Positions 1 to 5,777 of a stretch of 5,777 nucleotides of DNA are shown here, piece by piece (position 1 is the first letter of the stretch; each line of letters starts with the position of its first letter). The DNA comes from Sneathiella sp. (lineage in GTDB: Bacteria > Pseudomonadota > Alphaproteobacteria > Sneathiellales > Sneathiellaceae). The notes under the pieces were generated by a model, which worked only from the letters and a program-made list of their open reading frames with translations, had not been told where the DNA came from and made no database searches. The stretch is taken from positions 1 to 5,777 of the forward strand of contig NVRR01000210.1 in NCBI GenBank assembly GCA_002732675.1, read 5' to 3'. The translations under genes were made by a program, and so were the position numbers.

Positions 1-680
1 TCGGTGGGGATGACGAACTCGCGGTCTTCGCCCGCAAGGTCAACGACGCCGGTGGTTTCAATGGTATCGGCGATAACTTTATAGCCGACCCAACAGCCGG
101 AATAGCGCGACATGGCAATGCCATAAAGCCCGTAATCAAGATATTCCTGCACGGTCGCCGGGTTGAGGATCGGCATCATGGCGGCGATCAGCGCCTGCTC
201 ACTCTGATGGGCCACCGTCGAGGATTTGGCCATATGGTCGTCGCCCATGAGGACGAGGACGCCACCATGTTCCGACGTACCTGCCATATTGCCATGTTTG
301 AAGACATCGCCGGAGCGATCAATGCCCGGCCCCTTGCCGTACCAGATACCGAAAACGCCATCGAAATCGGTCTTGCCGAACATCGGCAGCTGCTGTGAGC
401 CCCAGATGCTGGTGGCCGCGAGATCCTCATTCACACCGGGCTGAAAATGGATGTCGTTATTTTTAAGAAACGGCTTGGCTTTCCACAGACTCTGATCGTA
501 GAGCCCCAAGGGCGACCCGCGATAGCCCGAGATAAAGCCGCCGGTTTTAAGGCCCGCCGCAGCGTCGCGCTGGCGTTGCATGATCGGAATACGCACGAGT
601 GCCTGGGTGCCGGTAATGAAGACCTGCCCCGTTTCCAGCTCGTATTTATCGTCCAAAGTGATTTTCGTCAGCTCGTTCAT
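1..680 (-). CDS. Indolepyruvate ferredoxin oxidoreductase-family protein (fused IorA/IorB type), N-terminal part
   Basis: The reading frame opens at ATG 680 and runs without a stop to the left edge, giving 226 residues of an enzyme that is usually well over 1,000 residues long in its fused form. Enzymes of this family use thiamine diphosphate to decarboxylate aryl- or other 2-oxo acids oxidatively to acyl-CoA in the cytoplasm, passing electrons to ferredoxin or a similar carrier. Visible family motifs are FITGTQALVR (21-30), SGYRGSPLG (51-59), VNEDLAAT (83-90, with Glu85 a candidate for the cofactor-activating glutamate), GIWYGKGPGIDRSGD (111-125), GDDHMAKSST (146-155) and SRYSGCWVG (191-199). 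Together they mark the N-terminal pyrimidine-binding-type domain. The start is supported by GGGAG ten bases upstream and by the match to the family N-terminus. The gene lies 45 nt after livF on the same strand, so it is probably co-transcribed. The family call is firm. The true substrate (indolepyruvate, phenylpyruvate or a branched 2-oxo acid) cannot be read from this fragment, nor can the C-terminal domains. Confidence 0.93.
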   Translation of the reverse strand, partial: MNELTKITLDDKYELETGQVFITGTQALVRIPIMQRQRDAAAGLKTGGFISGYRGSPLGLYDQSLWKAKPFLKNNDIHFQPGVNEDLAATSIWGSQQLPMFGKTDFDGVFGIWYGKGPGIDRSGDVFKHGNMAGTSEHGGVLVLMGDDHMAKSSTVAHQSEQALIAAMMPILNPATVQEYLDYGLYGIAMSRYSGCWVGYKVIADTIETTGVVDLAGEDREFVIPT

Positions 681-690
681 CTGCAGTATT

Positions 691-695
691 CTCCC
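691..695 (-). promoter_or_regulatory. Ribosome-binding site of the oxidoreductase gene
   Basis: GGGAG on the minus strand lies ten bases before ATG 680. It supports this start and shows that the enzyme gene does not depend only on coupling to livF. A short CCCG/CGGG inverted repeat in the same 45-nt spacer overlaps it, but four base pairs are too few to claim a regulatory hairpin. Confidence 0.6.
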
Positions 696-725
696 GCGCC
701 CCGGGATGTTAATGAAGTGTCGACC

Positions 726-1421
726 CTAGACTTCAAGCCATTCTTTGCGGACCTGTTCATTTTCCTTCAACTCGTCGGGCGTCCCTTCATAGACCATAGC
801 GCCGTGCCCCATCACATACAAGCGGTGTGAAATACGCAGCGCGATGGAGAGTTTTTGTTCGACCAACAAGATGGAGACCCCCCGCTTTGCAATCTCCGTC
901 AAGAGATCACCGACCTGGGCGACAATCTTCGGCGCGAGGCCTTCTGTGGGCTCGTCAATCATCACCAGATCTGGATCCCCCATCAGGGTCCGGCACATGG
1001 TCAGCATCTGCTGTTCGCCGCCCGATAGGACACCCGCATCGACATCGGCACGCGCCCGTAAATTGGGGAACATATTGAACATGTCCTCCATGGCCCAGCG
1101 GCCTTGTTTTTTCATGTCCTTGATGCCCATTACCAGGTTCTGGCGCACGGTCATGCCGGGAAAGACGTCGCGGTTTTCAGGAACGTAGCCAAGGCCGCGA
1201 TGGGCAATTTCATGTTCCCTCAAACCGGCGATTTCCTCCCCGCGGTATTTAATCGAACCGTGGGGCGGCACTTCACCCATGATGGATTTGATCGTGGTCG
1301 AGCGGCCGACGCCATTGCGGCCCAGCAAGGAAACAATCTCGCCTTCCCCCACCGTGAAATTAACGCCCTGCAGGATATGGCTTTTGCCGTAGAAGGCATG
1401 CAAATCTTTTACTTCTAACAT
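726..1421 (-). CDS. livF: LivF-type ABC transporter ATPase, branched-chain amino acid (HAAT) family
   Basis: This 231-residue cytoplasmic ATPase is full length for LivF and should pair with LivG to drive the LivH/LivM permease. In order it shows: Walker A region GRNGVGRST (34-42), a Q-loop region VPENRDVFP (80-88), signature LSGGEQQ (132-138), Walker B LVMIDEP (152-158, catalytic Glu157) and VEQ (187-189) at the switch position. Glu82 in place of the Q-loop Gln and Gln189 in place of the switch His are normal for LivF; E. coli LivF has the same. The unusual residue is Arg40, encoded by CGC, where Walker A normally has the ATP-phosphate-binding Lys. No lysine codon is fewer than three changes from CGC, so a single sequencing error does not explain it. 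The start overlaps the livG stop as TAATG, with GGAGG ten bases upstream. The subunit is probably functional as half of an asymmetric ATPase pair (see findings). The family call is very secure. Confidence 0.96.
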   Translation of the reverse strand: MLEVKDLHAFYGKSHILQGVNFTVGEGEIVSLLGRNGVGRSTTIKSIMGEVPPHGSIKYRGEEIAGLREHEIAHRGLGYVPENRDVFPGMTVRQNLVMGIKDMKKQGRWAMEDMFNMFPNLRARADVDAGVLSGGEQQMLTMCRTLMGDPDLVMIDEPTEGLAPKIVAQVGDLLTEIAKRGVSILLVEQKLSIALRISHRLYVMGHGAMVYEGTPDELKENEQVRKEWLEV

Positions 1422-2173
1422 TATTCCTCTGCCTCCACACCGAGATAGGCTTCCTGTACGGCCTTGTTATTTCGTATGTTTTCGGGGGTGTCGGTGGCAA
1501 TGATCTCGCCATACACCAGCACAGAAATCCGGTCGGCCAGATCAAAAACCACGCCCATATCATGTTCAACCATGACCAGGGTCTTACCCTCGGTGATTTT
1601 ACGGATGAGAGTCATAGCCTGATCGGTTTCGCTATGGCTCATGCCCGCGGTAGGCTCGTCGAGCATGATGACATCAGCACCGCCAGCCGCGGCAATGCCG
1701 ATTTCCAGCGCCCGCTGCTCGGCATATGTCAAGACGCCCGCCGGTATATGTTGGCGCGCGGAGAGGCCAATTTCCTCAATGACCCGCACGGTTTTCTGAT
1801 TGAGCTCGGTTTCCCGATCCACCAGATGCCAGAAGGAGTATTTATAGCCCTGCGCCCACATCAGCCCGCAACGGACATTTTCAAACACGCTCATATTCGG
1901 GAAGATATTCGTCACCTGAAAACTGCGCGACAGACCCTTACGGTAAATTTCGTAGGGCGGCAAATTACTGATCTCCTCCCCATGCAGGGAGACAGATCCG
2001 CCACTTAATTTATAGCGGCCACTGATCAGATGAAAAAGCGTCGATTTCCCGGCACCGTTGGGGCCAATGATGGCATGCCGCTCGCCTTTGTAGATCTCCA
2101 GATCCACACCGCGGATAATTTCCGTCGGACCGAAGCTTTTCCGAAGTCCTGCCAGTTCAATTGCAGCGCTCAT
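1421..2173 (-). CDS. livG: LivG-type ABC transporter ATPase, branched-chain amino acid (HAAT) family
   Basis: This 250-residue cytoplasmic ATPase is the partner of LivF. Visible motifs are Walker A GPNGAGKST (37-45, Lys43), a Q-loop at SFQVTNIFP (84-92, Gln86), Walker B VIMLDEPTAGM (168-178, Glu173) and the switch histidine in VEHDMGVVF (202-210, His204). All of these are canonical. The C-terminal TPENIRNNKAVQEAYLG (229-245) is the usual LivG/LivF ending. The ABC signature is not canonical: it reads LTYAEQR (148-154), where LivG proteins normally have LS(Y/H)GEQR or similar, so the invariant Gly is Ala151 (codon GCC, one base from a Gly codon). The start ATG overlaps the livM stop as ATGA and has a strong GAGGAGG upstream, inside a 14-nt palindrome. 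The subunit should bind and hydrolyse ATP at its own Walker A using the LivF signature. Function is secure; the exact amino acid carried is not shown here. Confidence 0.96.
   Translation of the reverse strand: MSAAIELAGLRKSFGPTEIIRGVDLEIYKGERHAIIGPNGAGKSTLFHLISGRYKLSGGSVSLHGEEISNLPPYEIYRKGLSRSFQVTNIFPNMSVFENVRCGLMWAQGYKYSFWHLVDRETELNQKTVRVIEEIGLSARQHIPAGVLTYAEQRALEIGIAAAGGADVIMLDEPTAGMSHSETDQAMTLIRKITEGKTLVMVEHDMGVVFDLADRISVLVYGEIIATDTPENIRNNKAVQEAYLGVEAEE
1432..1436 (-). promoter_or_regulatory. Ribosome-binding site of livF inside the livG 3' end
   Basis: GGAGG lies ten bases before the livF ATG at 1421, within the last codons of livG. A second purine run, AGAGGA, sits closer to the start at 1425-1430. 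Together they support reinitiation at the overlapping TAATG. Confidence 0.55.
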
Positions 2174-3468
2174 GAGGAGGCCTCCTCTTGCCAGGTATTG
2201 GGATCATTGGCCGTATCCCAGGCGTCTTTCAACTGCCCGGCTTGACTGCGCATCACATAGCCACCAGCAATGCCGAGGACAGCGACAATTACCCAGGGCA
2301 TAACGGAATGGGTATCAAACCCAATGCCAAGCAGGCTCATGGTAGATTCTCCCACCGCCGCACCGCGGACATGATGCATCATTTCAAGGAACCCGGCGAT
2401 CCCGGCAACCATACAAAGCGACGGAATACCCATGCGCACGTACGGCACCACAAGTCCGCCAAGACGGTTCATTCGATATGCAGCTGTATGCATCATCATG
2501 ATACCGGTCAGACCTTGCGGCACGAACATCACGGTGAGGACGAACATCACCCCCACATACATCTGCCAGATATCCGTATAATGACTGAGAATACTTTGCA
2601 GCAGGGTAAAGACAATGGCGCCGACAATCGGTCCGATAAAGAAACCGATACCGCCAATATAGGCCATCAGCAGCACCACACCTGAGGTCAGGGCATTAAG
2701 ATTTTCTTCCGTCACAATTTCGAAATTAACCGCGAACAATCCGCCGGCGATCCCGGCGAAAAGGCCGGAGGCACAGAAGGAGACAAAGCGGACTTTGCGC
2801 TGGCTATAGCCGATAAATTCCGCCCGCTCCGGATTATCACGAACAGCATTGGCGAGACGTCCCGCTGGTGTCCGTGAAAACAGATACATCAACACCACGG
2901 TGACAAACACCCAGGCGGCAATGAGGTAATAGACTTCTTTATCGGGGCCAAAATCGGCACCAAAGGACTCTGGACCCATGGTCCGATCGCCGCTGACCCC
3001 TTCCTCGCCGCCAAAGAAGGCGACAAAAATCAGGGAACTTGCCGCCATCAATTCACCGACGCCCAAGGAAATCATCGCAAAAACCGTCCCCGAACGCCGG
3101 GTCGAAAAGCTGCCGATGATAATGGCGAAAATCAGCCCGATTAAACCGCCAAAGATGGGCAGGAGCCAGATGGGAAAGACGAAGGAGCCGTCTTCGACAT
3201 AATTCATGAAATGAACCGACATAAAGCCGCCGAGCCCGAAATACACCGCATGGCCGAAGGACAGCATGCCCCCCTGCCCGAGCAGCATATTGTAGGACAG
3301 CGAGAAAATAATGAAGATGCCCATCAAATTCATGGTGAAAATGGCGGAATTGCTGGTGAATATAAACGGCATTATCATCAGCAGAATAAGGAATCCGATC
3401 CAGGGTCCAAATCGCTTGAGCGACGAGGCCTGAACGGTCGCCGACGCTGTTTTTGTAGTTTCACTCAT
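2170..3468 (-). CDS. livM: LivM-type ABC transporter permease with C-terminal membrane extension
   Basis: This inner-membrane permease has 432 residues and forms the translocation path with LivH. A short polar N-terminus (1-18) leads into a first hydrophobic segment (about 21-38), followed by closely spaced segments through about residue 316. Family landmarks are SLSYNMLLGQGGMLSFGHAVYFGLG (56-80), the cytoplasmic coupling helix of the EAA type at RTPAGRLANAVRDNPERAEFIG (199-220), which docks on an ATPase, and MFVPQGLTGI (314-323), where many LivM proteins end. Here about 110 further residues follow, with two more hydrophobic stretches (about 347-364 and 388-405) and a polar tail ending NTWQEEASS. 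The start overlaps the livH stop as ATGA and has no clear Shine-Dalgarno, which suggests translational coupling. The family call is secure. The role of the extension is unknown; an even number of added segments would leave the C-terminus on the same side of the membrane. Confidence 0.95.
   Translation of the reverse strand: MSETTKTASATVQASSLKRFGPWIGFLILLMIMPFIFTSNSAIFTMNLMGIFIIFSLSYNMLLGQGGMLSFGHAVYFGLGGFMSVHFMNYVEDGSFVFPIWLLPIFGGLIGLIFAIIIGSFSTRRSGTVFAMISLGVGELMAASSLIFVAFFGGEEGVSGDRTMGPESFGADFGPDKEVYYLIAAWVFVTVVLMYLFSRTPAGRLANAVRDNPERAEFIGYSQRKVRFVSFCASGLFAGIAGGLFAVNFEIVTEENLNALTSGVVLLMAYIGGIGFFIGPIVGAIVFTLLQSILSHYTDIWQMYVGVMFVLTVMFVPQGLTGIMMMHTAAYRMNRLGGLVVPYVRMGIPSLCMVAGIAGFLEMMHHVRGAAVGESTMSLLGIGFDTHSVMPWVIVAVLGIAGGYVMRSQAGQLKDAWDTANDPNTWQEEASS
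2174..2187 (-). promoter_or_regulatory. Palindromic Shine-Dalgarno region of livG
   Basis: The 14 bases directly before the livG ATG form a perfect palindrome, GAGGAGGCCTCCTC, which also encodes the end of LivM (EEASS then stop). The left half holds a near-ideal Shine-Dalgarno sequence, with AGGAGG seven bases before ATG. The right half is its complement, so a small hairpin (5-bp stem, GGCC loop) could hide it until ribosomes finishing livM open it. Its role in coupling is inferred, not shown. Confidence 0.5.
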
Positions 3469-4415
3469 GTTTCACGGTTCCCGAACAGGCCCGTCGGGCG
3501 GAAGATTAGGATCAGAACCAGTAGAAGATACGGCAAGATCGGCGCTACTTGCGGCAAGGACAAGGACCAGAGATCACGGAACGCCCCTTCCGCATCATAA
3601 GAGATATTCAGGACTGACAGTAAATCGTTCACGGAATAATCAAGCGAGATGGCAAATGTCTGCATCAGGCCGATAATCAGGGAGGCGACAAAGGCGCCGG
3701 TCAGAGACCCCAATCCGCCAACCACCACAATCACGAAGACAATAGCGCCAAGGACAACAGCCATCCCCGGAAAAGTGCCCAGAGCCGGTCCGGCAATCAC
3801 ACCGGCAAGACCGGCCAGCGCACAACCCACACCAAAAACGCCCATAAACACCAGCGGCACATTATGCCCCAGCATCGCCGTCATATTCGGCTTGTGGATC
3901 GCCGCCTGAATGATCAGACCAATGCGCGACCGCGTCAGGATCAGCAGCAACATGATAAAGATGGAAATGGAAATCATCAGCATAAAAGCCTTGTAGGCCG
4001 GGAAGTTCTGCCCATAAATGGTGAAAAGCGGGAATTGCAGAATTTCGGGCTCATGATAGGCCATGGTCGACTTGCCCCAGATAAACTGGACAATTTCCTC
4101 GATCAGGAAGGCAAGGCCGAAGGTAAAGATAAGTTCCGCCACATGTCCCCACCGATGCACATAGCGCAGGCCGTAGCGTTCGACCAGCGCGCCCAGCAGT
4201 CCGACAATGACCGGGGCAACAATGAGGCCTACCCAGAACCCCAAATAGAGGCTGATGGTATAGGCGAAATAGGCACCCAGCATATAGAAGCTGGCATGCG
4301 CGAAATTGAGGACACCCATCATGGAAAAGATAAGCGTCAGGCCACTGGCGAGCATAAACAGCAGCAGACCCGTGACAATCCCATTAAGCAGGGAAAAGAA
4401 GACCAGTTCAAACAT
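3465..4415 (-). CDS. livH: LivH-type ABC transporter permease, branched-chain amino acid (HAAT) family
   Basis: This very hydrophobic protein of 316 residues has the usual LivH length. The N-terminal signature GVLNFAHASFYMLGAYF (34-50) is the well-known LivH motif. GLAFLIEEIVQFIWG (100-114) and the EAA-type coupling loop TRSRIGLIIQAAIHKPNMTAMLG (161-183) are also visible. After them come the glycine-rich segment AGLAGVIAGP (201-210), a helix pair ending VVGGLGSLTGAF (231-242), and the final RPTGLFG (306-312), typical of the family end. A polar stretch of roughly 30 residues (257-287) precedes the last membrane segment. The start at 4415 is supported by a modest AAGAGAA purine run upstream and by the family N-terminus. 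It follows the binding-protein gene after 111 nt that contain a strong hairpin, and its stop overlaps livM as ATGA. With LivM it should form the heterodimeric membrane channel fed by the binding protein. Confidence 0.95.
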   Translation of the reverse strand: MFELVFFSLLNGIVTGLLLFMLASGLTLIFSMMGVLNFAHASFYMLGAYFAYTISLYLGFWVGLIVAPVIVGLLGALVERYGLRYVHRWGHVAELIFTFGLAFLIEEIVQFIWGKSTMAYHEPEILQFPLFTIYGQNFPAYKAFMLMISISIFIMLLLILTRSRIGLIIQAAIHKPNMTAMLGHNVPLVFMGVFGVGCALAGLAGVIAGPALGTFPGMAVVLGAIVFVIVVVGGLGSLTGAFVASLIIGLMQTFAISLDYSVNDLLSVLNISYDAEGAFRDLWSLSLPQVAPILPYLLLVLILIFRPTGLFGNRET

Positions 4416-4475
4416 AGGCTAGTTCTCTTTTTTCACAAAATTATTGAGGGCCAGGTCTTCCGCCCGGCTGAATAA

Positions 4476-4505
4476 GGCTGGCCGAATTAGATGCTTCGGC
4501 CAGCC
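4476..4505 (-). terminator. Intercistronic hairpin after the binding-protein gene (attenuator or mRNA-stabilising element)
   Basis: On the minus strand the arms GGCTGGCCGAA (4505-4495) and TTCGGCCAGCC (4486-4476) are perfectly complementary over 11 bp and are separated by an 8-nt loop. Flanking AATA and TATT could lengthen the stem past one mismatch. The tract after the stem is only TTATT followed by C, so this is a poor intrinsic terminator. Its position, 21 nt after the binding-protein stop and about 60 nt before livH, fits partial termination or protection of the upstream mRNA from 3' exonucleases. Either would raise binding protein over permease. The remaining spacer shows no ORF and no clear promoter. 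Confidence 0.75.
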
Positions 4506-4526
4506 GTATTACTTGGAAACTGTCCG

Positions 4527-5777
4527 TTAGCTTGTTGGACGTTTCATAACGCAGTCTTTAACCGGCAGCGCGGCATCTGCTGCGGAAATAGACCTTTCTG
4601 TCACCAGACCGAAGCCGGAATTATCTGCGTCCAAAACGACATTTTCGTCGGTATGGACGGAGATCTGGATCGGCTGTATCATCTGGTGATCCTCAGCCCG
4701 CATGACAATCTTGTCACCCTGGATGGTCGTATATTCCATCCCTTCCAAGGCTTGGGCGACTGCGAACGGTTCAGTGCTACCGGCTTCTTCAATCGCTGCT
4801 GCCAACATGGCAATTGAATTGACAATGCGGAACTGAGTGATATCAGCTTCAGGATATTTCGCCTTGAAGCCCCGATGATAAGCCAGATATTCTTCTGACG
4901 GCGGTGGGTTCACACTCCCTTCATGCACCAGACGGATTTTATTCTTACCAGAGGCACCAATGGTTTTCGTGATACCATCATTGGCAGCATAATAAGTGTA
5001 TACCGGAACATCAATTCCGGCATCGCCAACAGCTTTGGCAAGACCAACCATATCAGCACCCCAGTTACCGGTGATGATCGCATCCGCGCCAGAGGCCCGG
5101 ATCTTGGTAGCATAAGGCGTGAAGTCTTTCACTTTTCCGATTGGGTGAAGCTCGTTGCCGACGATTTCAATGTCGGGACGTTTTTCACCGAGGAATTTCA
5201 CAGCCGCAGCGGCAACGGCCTTACCGAAGGAATAATCCTGGCCTATCAGGTAGATTTTCTTGATATCCTGATTTTCCTTAATCACGTCCGTCAAGGCATT
5301 CATCTTGATGTCAGCATTGGCGTCGAAACGGAAGTGCCAGAAGTTACATTTCTTCTGAGTCAAAGCTGGATCAACAGCCGAGTAGTTTAAGAAAATAACG
5401 CGGTTGTCAGGGTTCCGTTTATTATGCTTCCTCACAGCGTCGGTCAGCGCGTTTGCCACGCCAGAGGAGTTTCCTTGTGCAATGAAGGTAATACCTTCAC
5501 CAATCGCCCTTTTTAACTGAATAAGGCTTTCTTTGGGGCTGATCTTGTTGTCGAAAGGCACGATTTCGAACATCTGGCCATCAAGGACGCCGCCTTTTTT
5601 GTTAACAATTTGATCAGCGGCCCACTGATACTGTTTGTAGCCGCTGGTCCCTGTCGCCGCAAACGGTCCGGAAAGCGGATCGATAAAGGCGATTTTGATT
5701 GTTTCAGCAGAAACTGGAAAATGACGCCCAGCGTCTGGTAGCAGCAGCAATTTCAGCGGGTGCAGACCATTGCGATG
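4527..5777 (-). CDS. Periplasmic substrate-binding protein of a branched-chain amino acid-type ABC transporter, 5' partial
   Basis: This is a Leu/Ile/Val-binding-protein-like protein (type I periplasmic fold) that delivers substrate to LivH/LivM. The frame is open to the right edge, so the true start lies outside; at least 416 residues are encoded. The mature part begins near ETIKIAFIDPLSGPFAATG (from 5705 downward), the usual first strand and ligand loop. Further landmarks are IAQGNSSGVANAL (about 5483-5445), VIFLNYSAVDPALTQ, the KKCNFWHFRFDAN segment, IYLIGQDYSFGK, DAIITGNWGADMVG and VYTYYAANDG. Two cysteines, one mid-protein in KKC and one near the C-terminus in VKDCVMK, could form a disulfide. 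A TTG at 5750 could serve as a formal start, but it would discard the signal peptide and is unlikely. The residues before the cleavage site (LKLLLLPDAGRHFPVSA) make a poor hydrophobic core, and a pair of compensating indels may explain this (see findings). Ligand identity is not determined; the neighbouring oxidoreductase hints at an amino acid whose 2-oxo acid is degraded. Confidence 0.93.
   Translation of the reverse strand, partial: HRNGLHPLKLLLLPDAGRHFPVSAETIKIAFIDPLSGPFAATGTSGYKQYQWAADQIVNKKGGVLDGQMFEIVPFDNKISPKESLIQLKRAIGEGITFIAQGNSSGVANALTDAVRKHNKRNPDNRVIFLNYSAVDPALTQKKCNFWHFRFDANADIKMNALTDVIKENQDIKKIYLIGQDYSFGKAVAAAAVKFLGEKRPDIEIVGNELHPIGKVKDFTPYATKIRASGADAIITGNWGADMVGLAKAVGDAGIDVPVYTYYAANDGITKTIGASGKNKIRLVHEGSVNPPPSEEYLAYHRGFKAKYPEADITQFRIVNSIAMLAAAIEEAGSTEPFAVAQALEGMEYTTIQGDKIVMRAEDHQMIQPIQISVHTDENVVLDADNSGFGLVTERSISAADAALPVKDCVMKRPTS

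Noticed and set aside
188..430. 80-codon minus-strand frame near the left edge
   Set aside because: It overlaps the oxidoreductase gene in a different frame. The oxidoreductase frame matches a conserved family throughout, so this frame is not a gene.
681..725. CCCG/CGGG inverted repeat in the spacer before the oxidoreductase as a terminator
   Set aside because: The stem has only four base pairs with a 5-nt loop, and no T tract follows it.
1562..2008. 148-codon plus-strand open frame opposite livG
   Set aside because: It is antisense to the conserved ATPase motifs of livG and has no recognisable domain, so it is a shadow of the real gene.
2188..2685. 165-codon plus-strand frame rich in His opposite livM
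   Set aside because: The His-rich composition follows from the complementary strand of Met- and Val-rich membrane codons. It is an antisense artefact, not a metal-binding protein.
3864..4475. 203-codon plus-strand open frame opposite livH
   Set aside because: It lies almost wholly antisense to livH, a clear conserved gene. Its composition is charged and Gln/His-rich, typical of the reverse complement of hydrophobic codons, and no family motif is visible.
4923..5390. 155-codon plus-strand frame opposite the binding-protein gene
   Set aside because: It is fully contained in the binding-protein gene on the other strand and has no independent start signal or family resemblance.
5748..5750. TTG as the start of the binding protein
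   Set aside because: The frame stays open to the window edge, there is no ribosome-binding site before it, and starting there would remove the n-region and half of the hydrophobic core of the signal peptide.

Overview
The window holds one minus-strand operon, read from the right edge to the left edge. It encodes a complete branched-chain-amino-acid-type (HAAT/Liv) ABC importer followed by the start of a fused indolepyruvate ferredoxin oxidoreductase-family enzyme. In transcription order the genes are: periplasmic binding protein (5777-4527, 5' end outside the window), permease livH (4415-3465), permease livM (3468-2170), ATPase livG (2173-1421), ATPase livF (1421-726) and the oxidoreductase (680-1, C-terminal part outside the window). 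No plus-strand gene, RNA gene, mobile element or CRISPR array is visible.

The gene set, moderate GC content, Shine-Dalgarno-type starts and protein sequences fit a proteobacterium. An alphaproteobacterium is my best guess, but it rests on family resemblance recalled from memory, not on a search.

The four membrane and ATPase genes are tightly coupled: livH/livM and livM/livG overlap as ATGA, and livG/livF as TAATG. The binding-protein gene is set apart by a 111-nt spacer with a perfect 11-bp inverted repeat. This is the usual arrangement for making more binding protein than membrane complex. The oxidoreductase follows livF after 45 nt and has its own ribosome-binding site, so import and oxidative decarboxylation of the matching 2-oxo acid are probably co-expressed.

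Two points deserve attention. First, the ATPase pair looks asymmetric. LivF has Arg instead of the Walker A Lys, and LivG has Ala instead of the invariant signature Gly. These two changes fall in the same composite ATP site, while the opposite site is canonical. Second, the binding protein's signal peptide is disrupted in the frame as given. Two compensating one-base indels about 20 nt apart would restore a textbook signal peptide, which suggests either sequence errors or a real frameshift pair.
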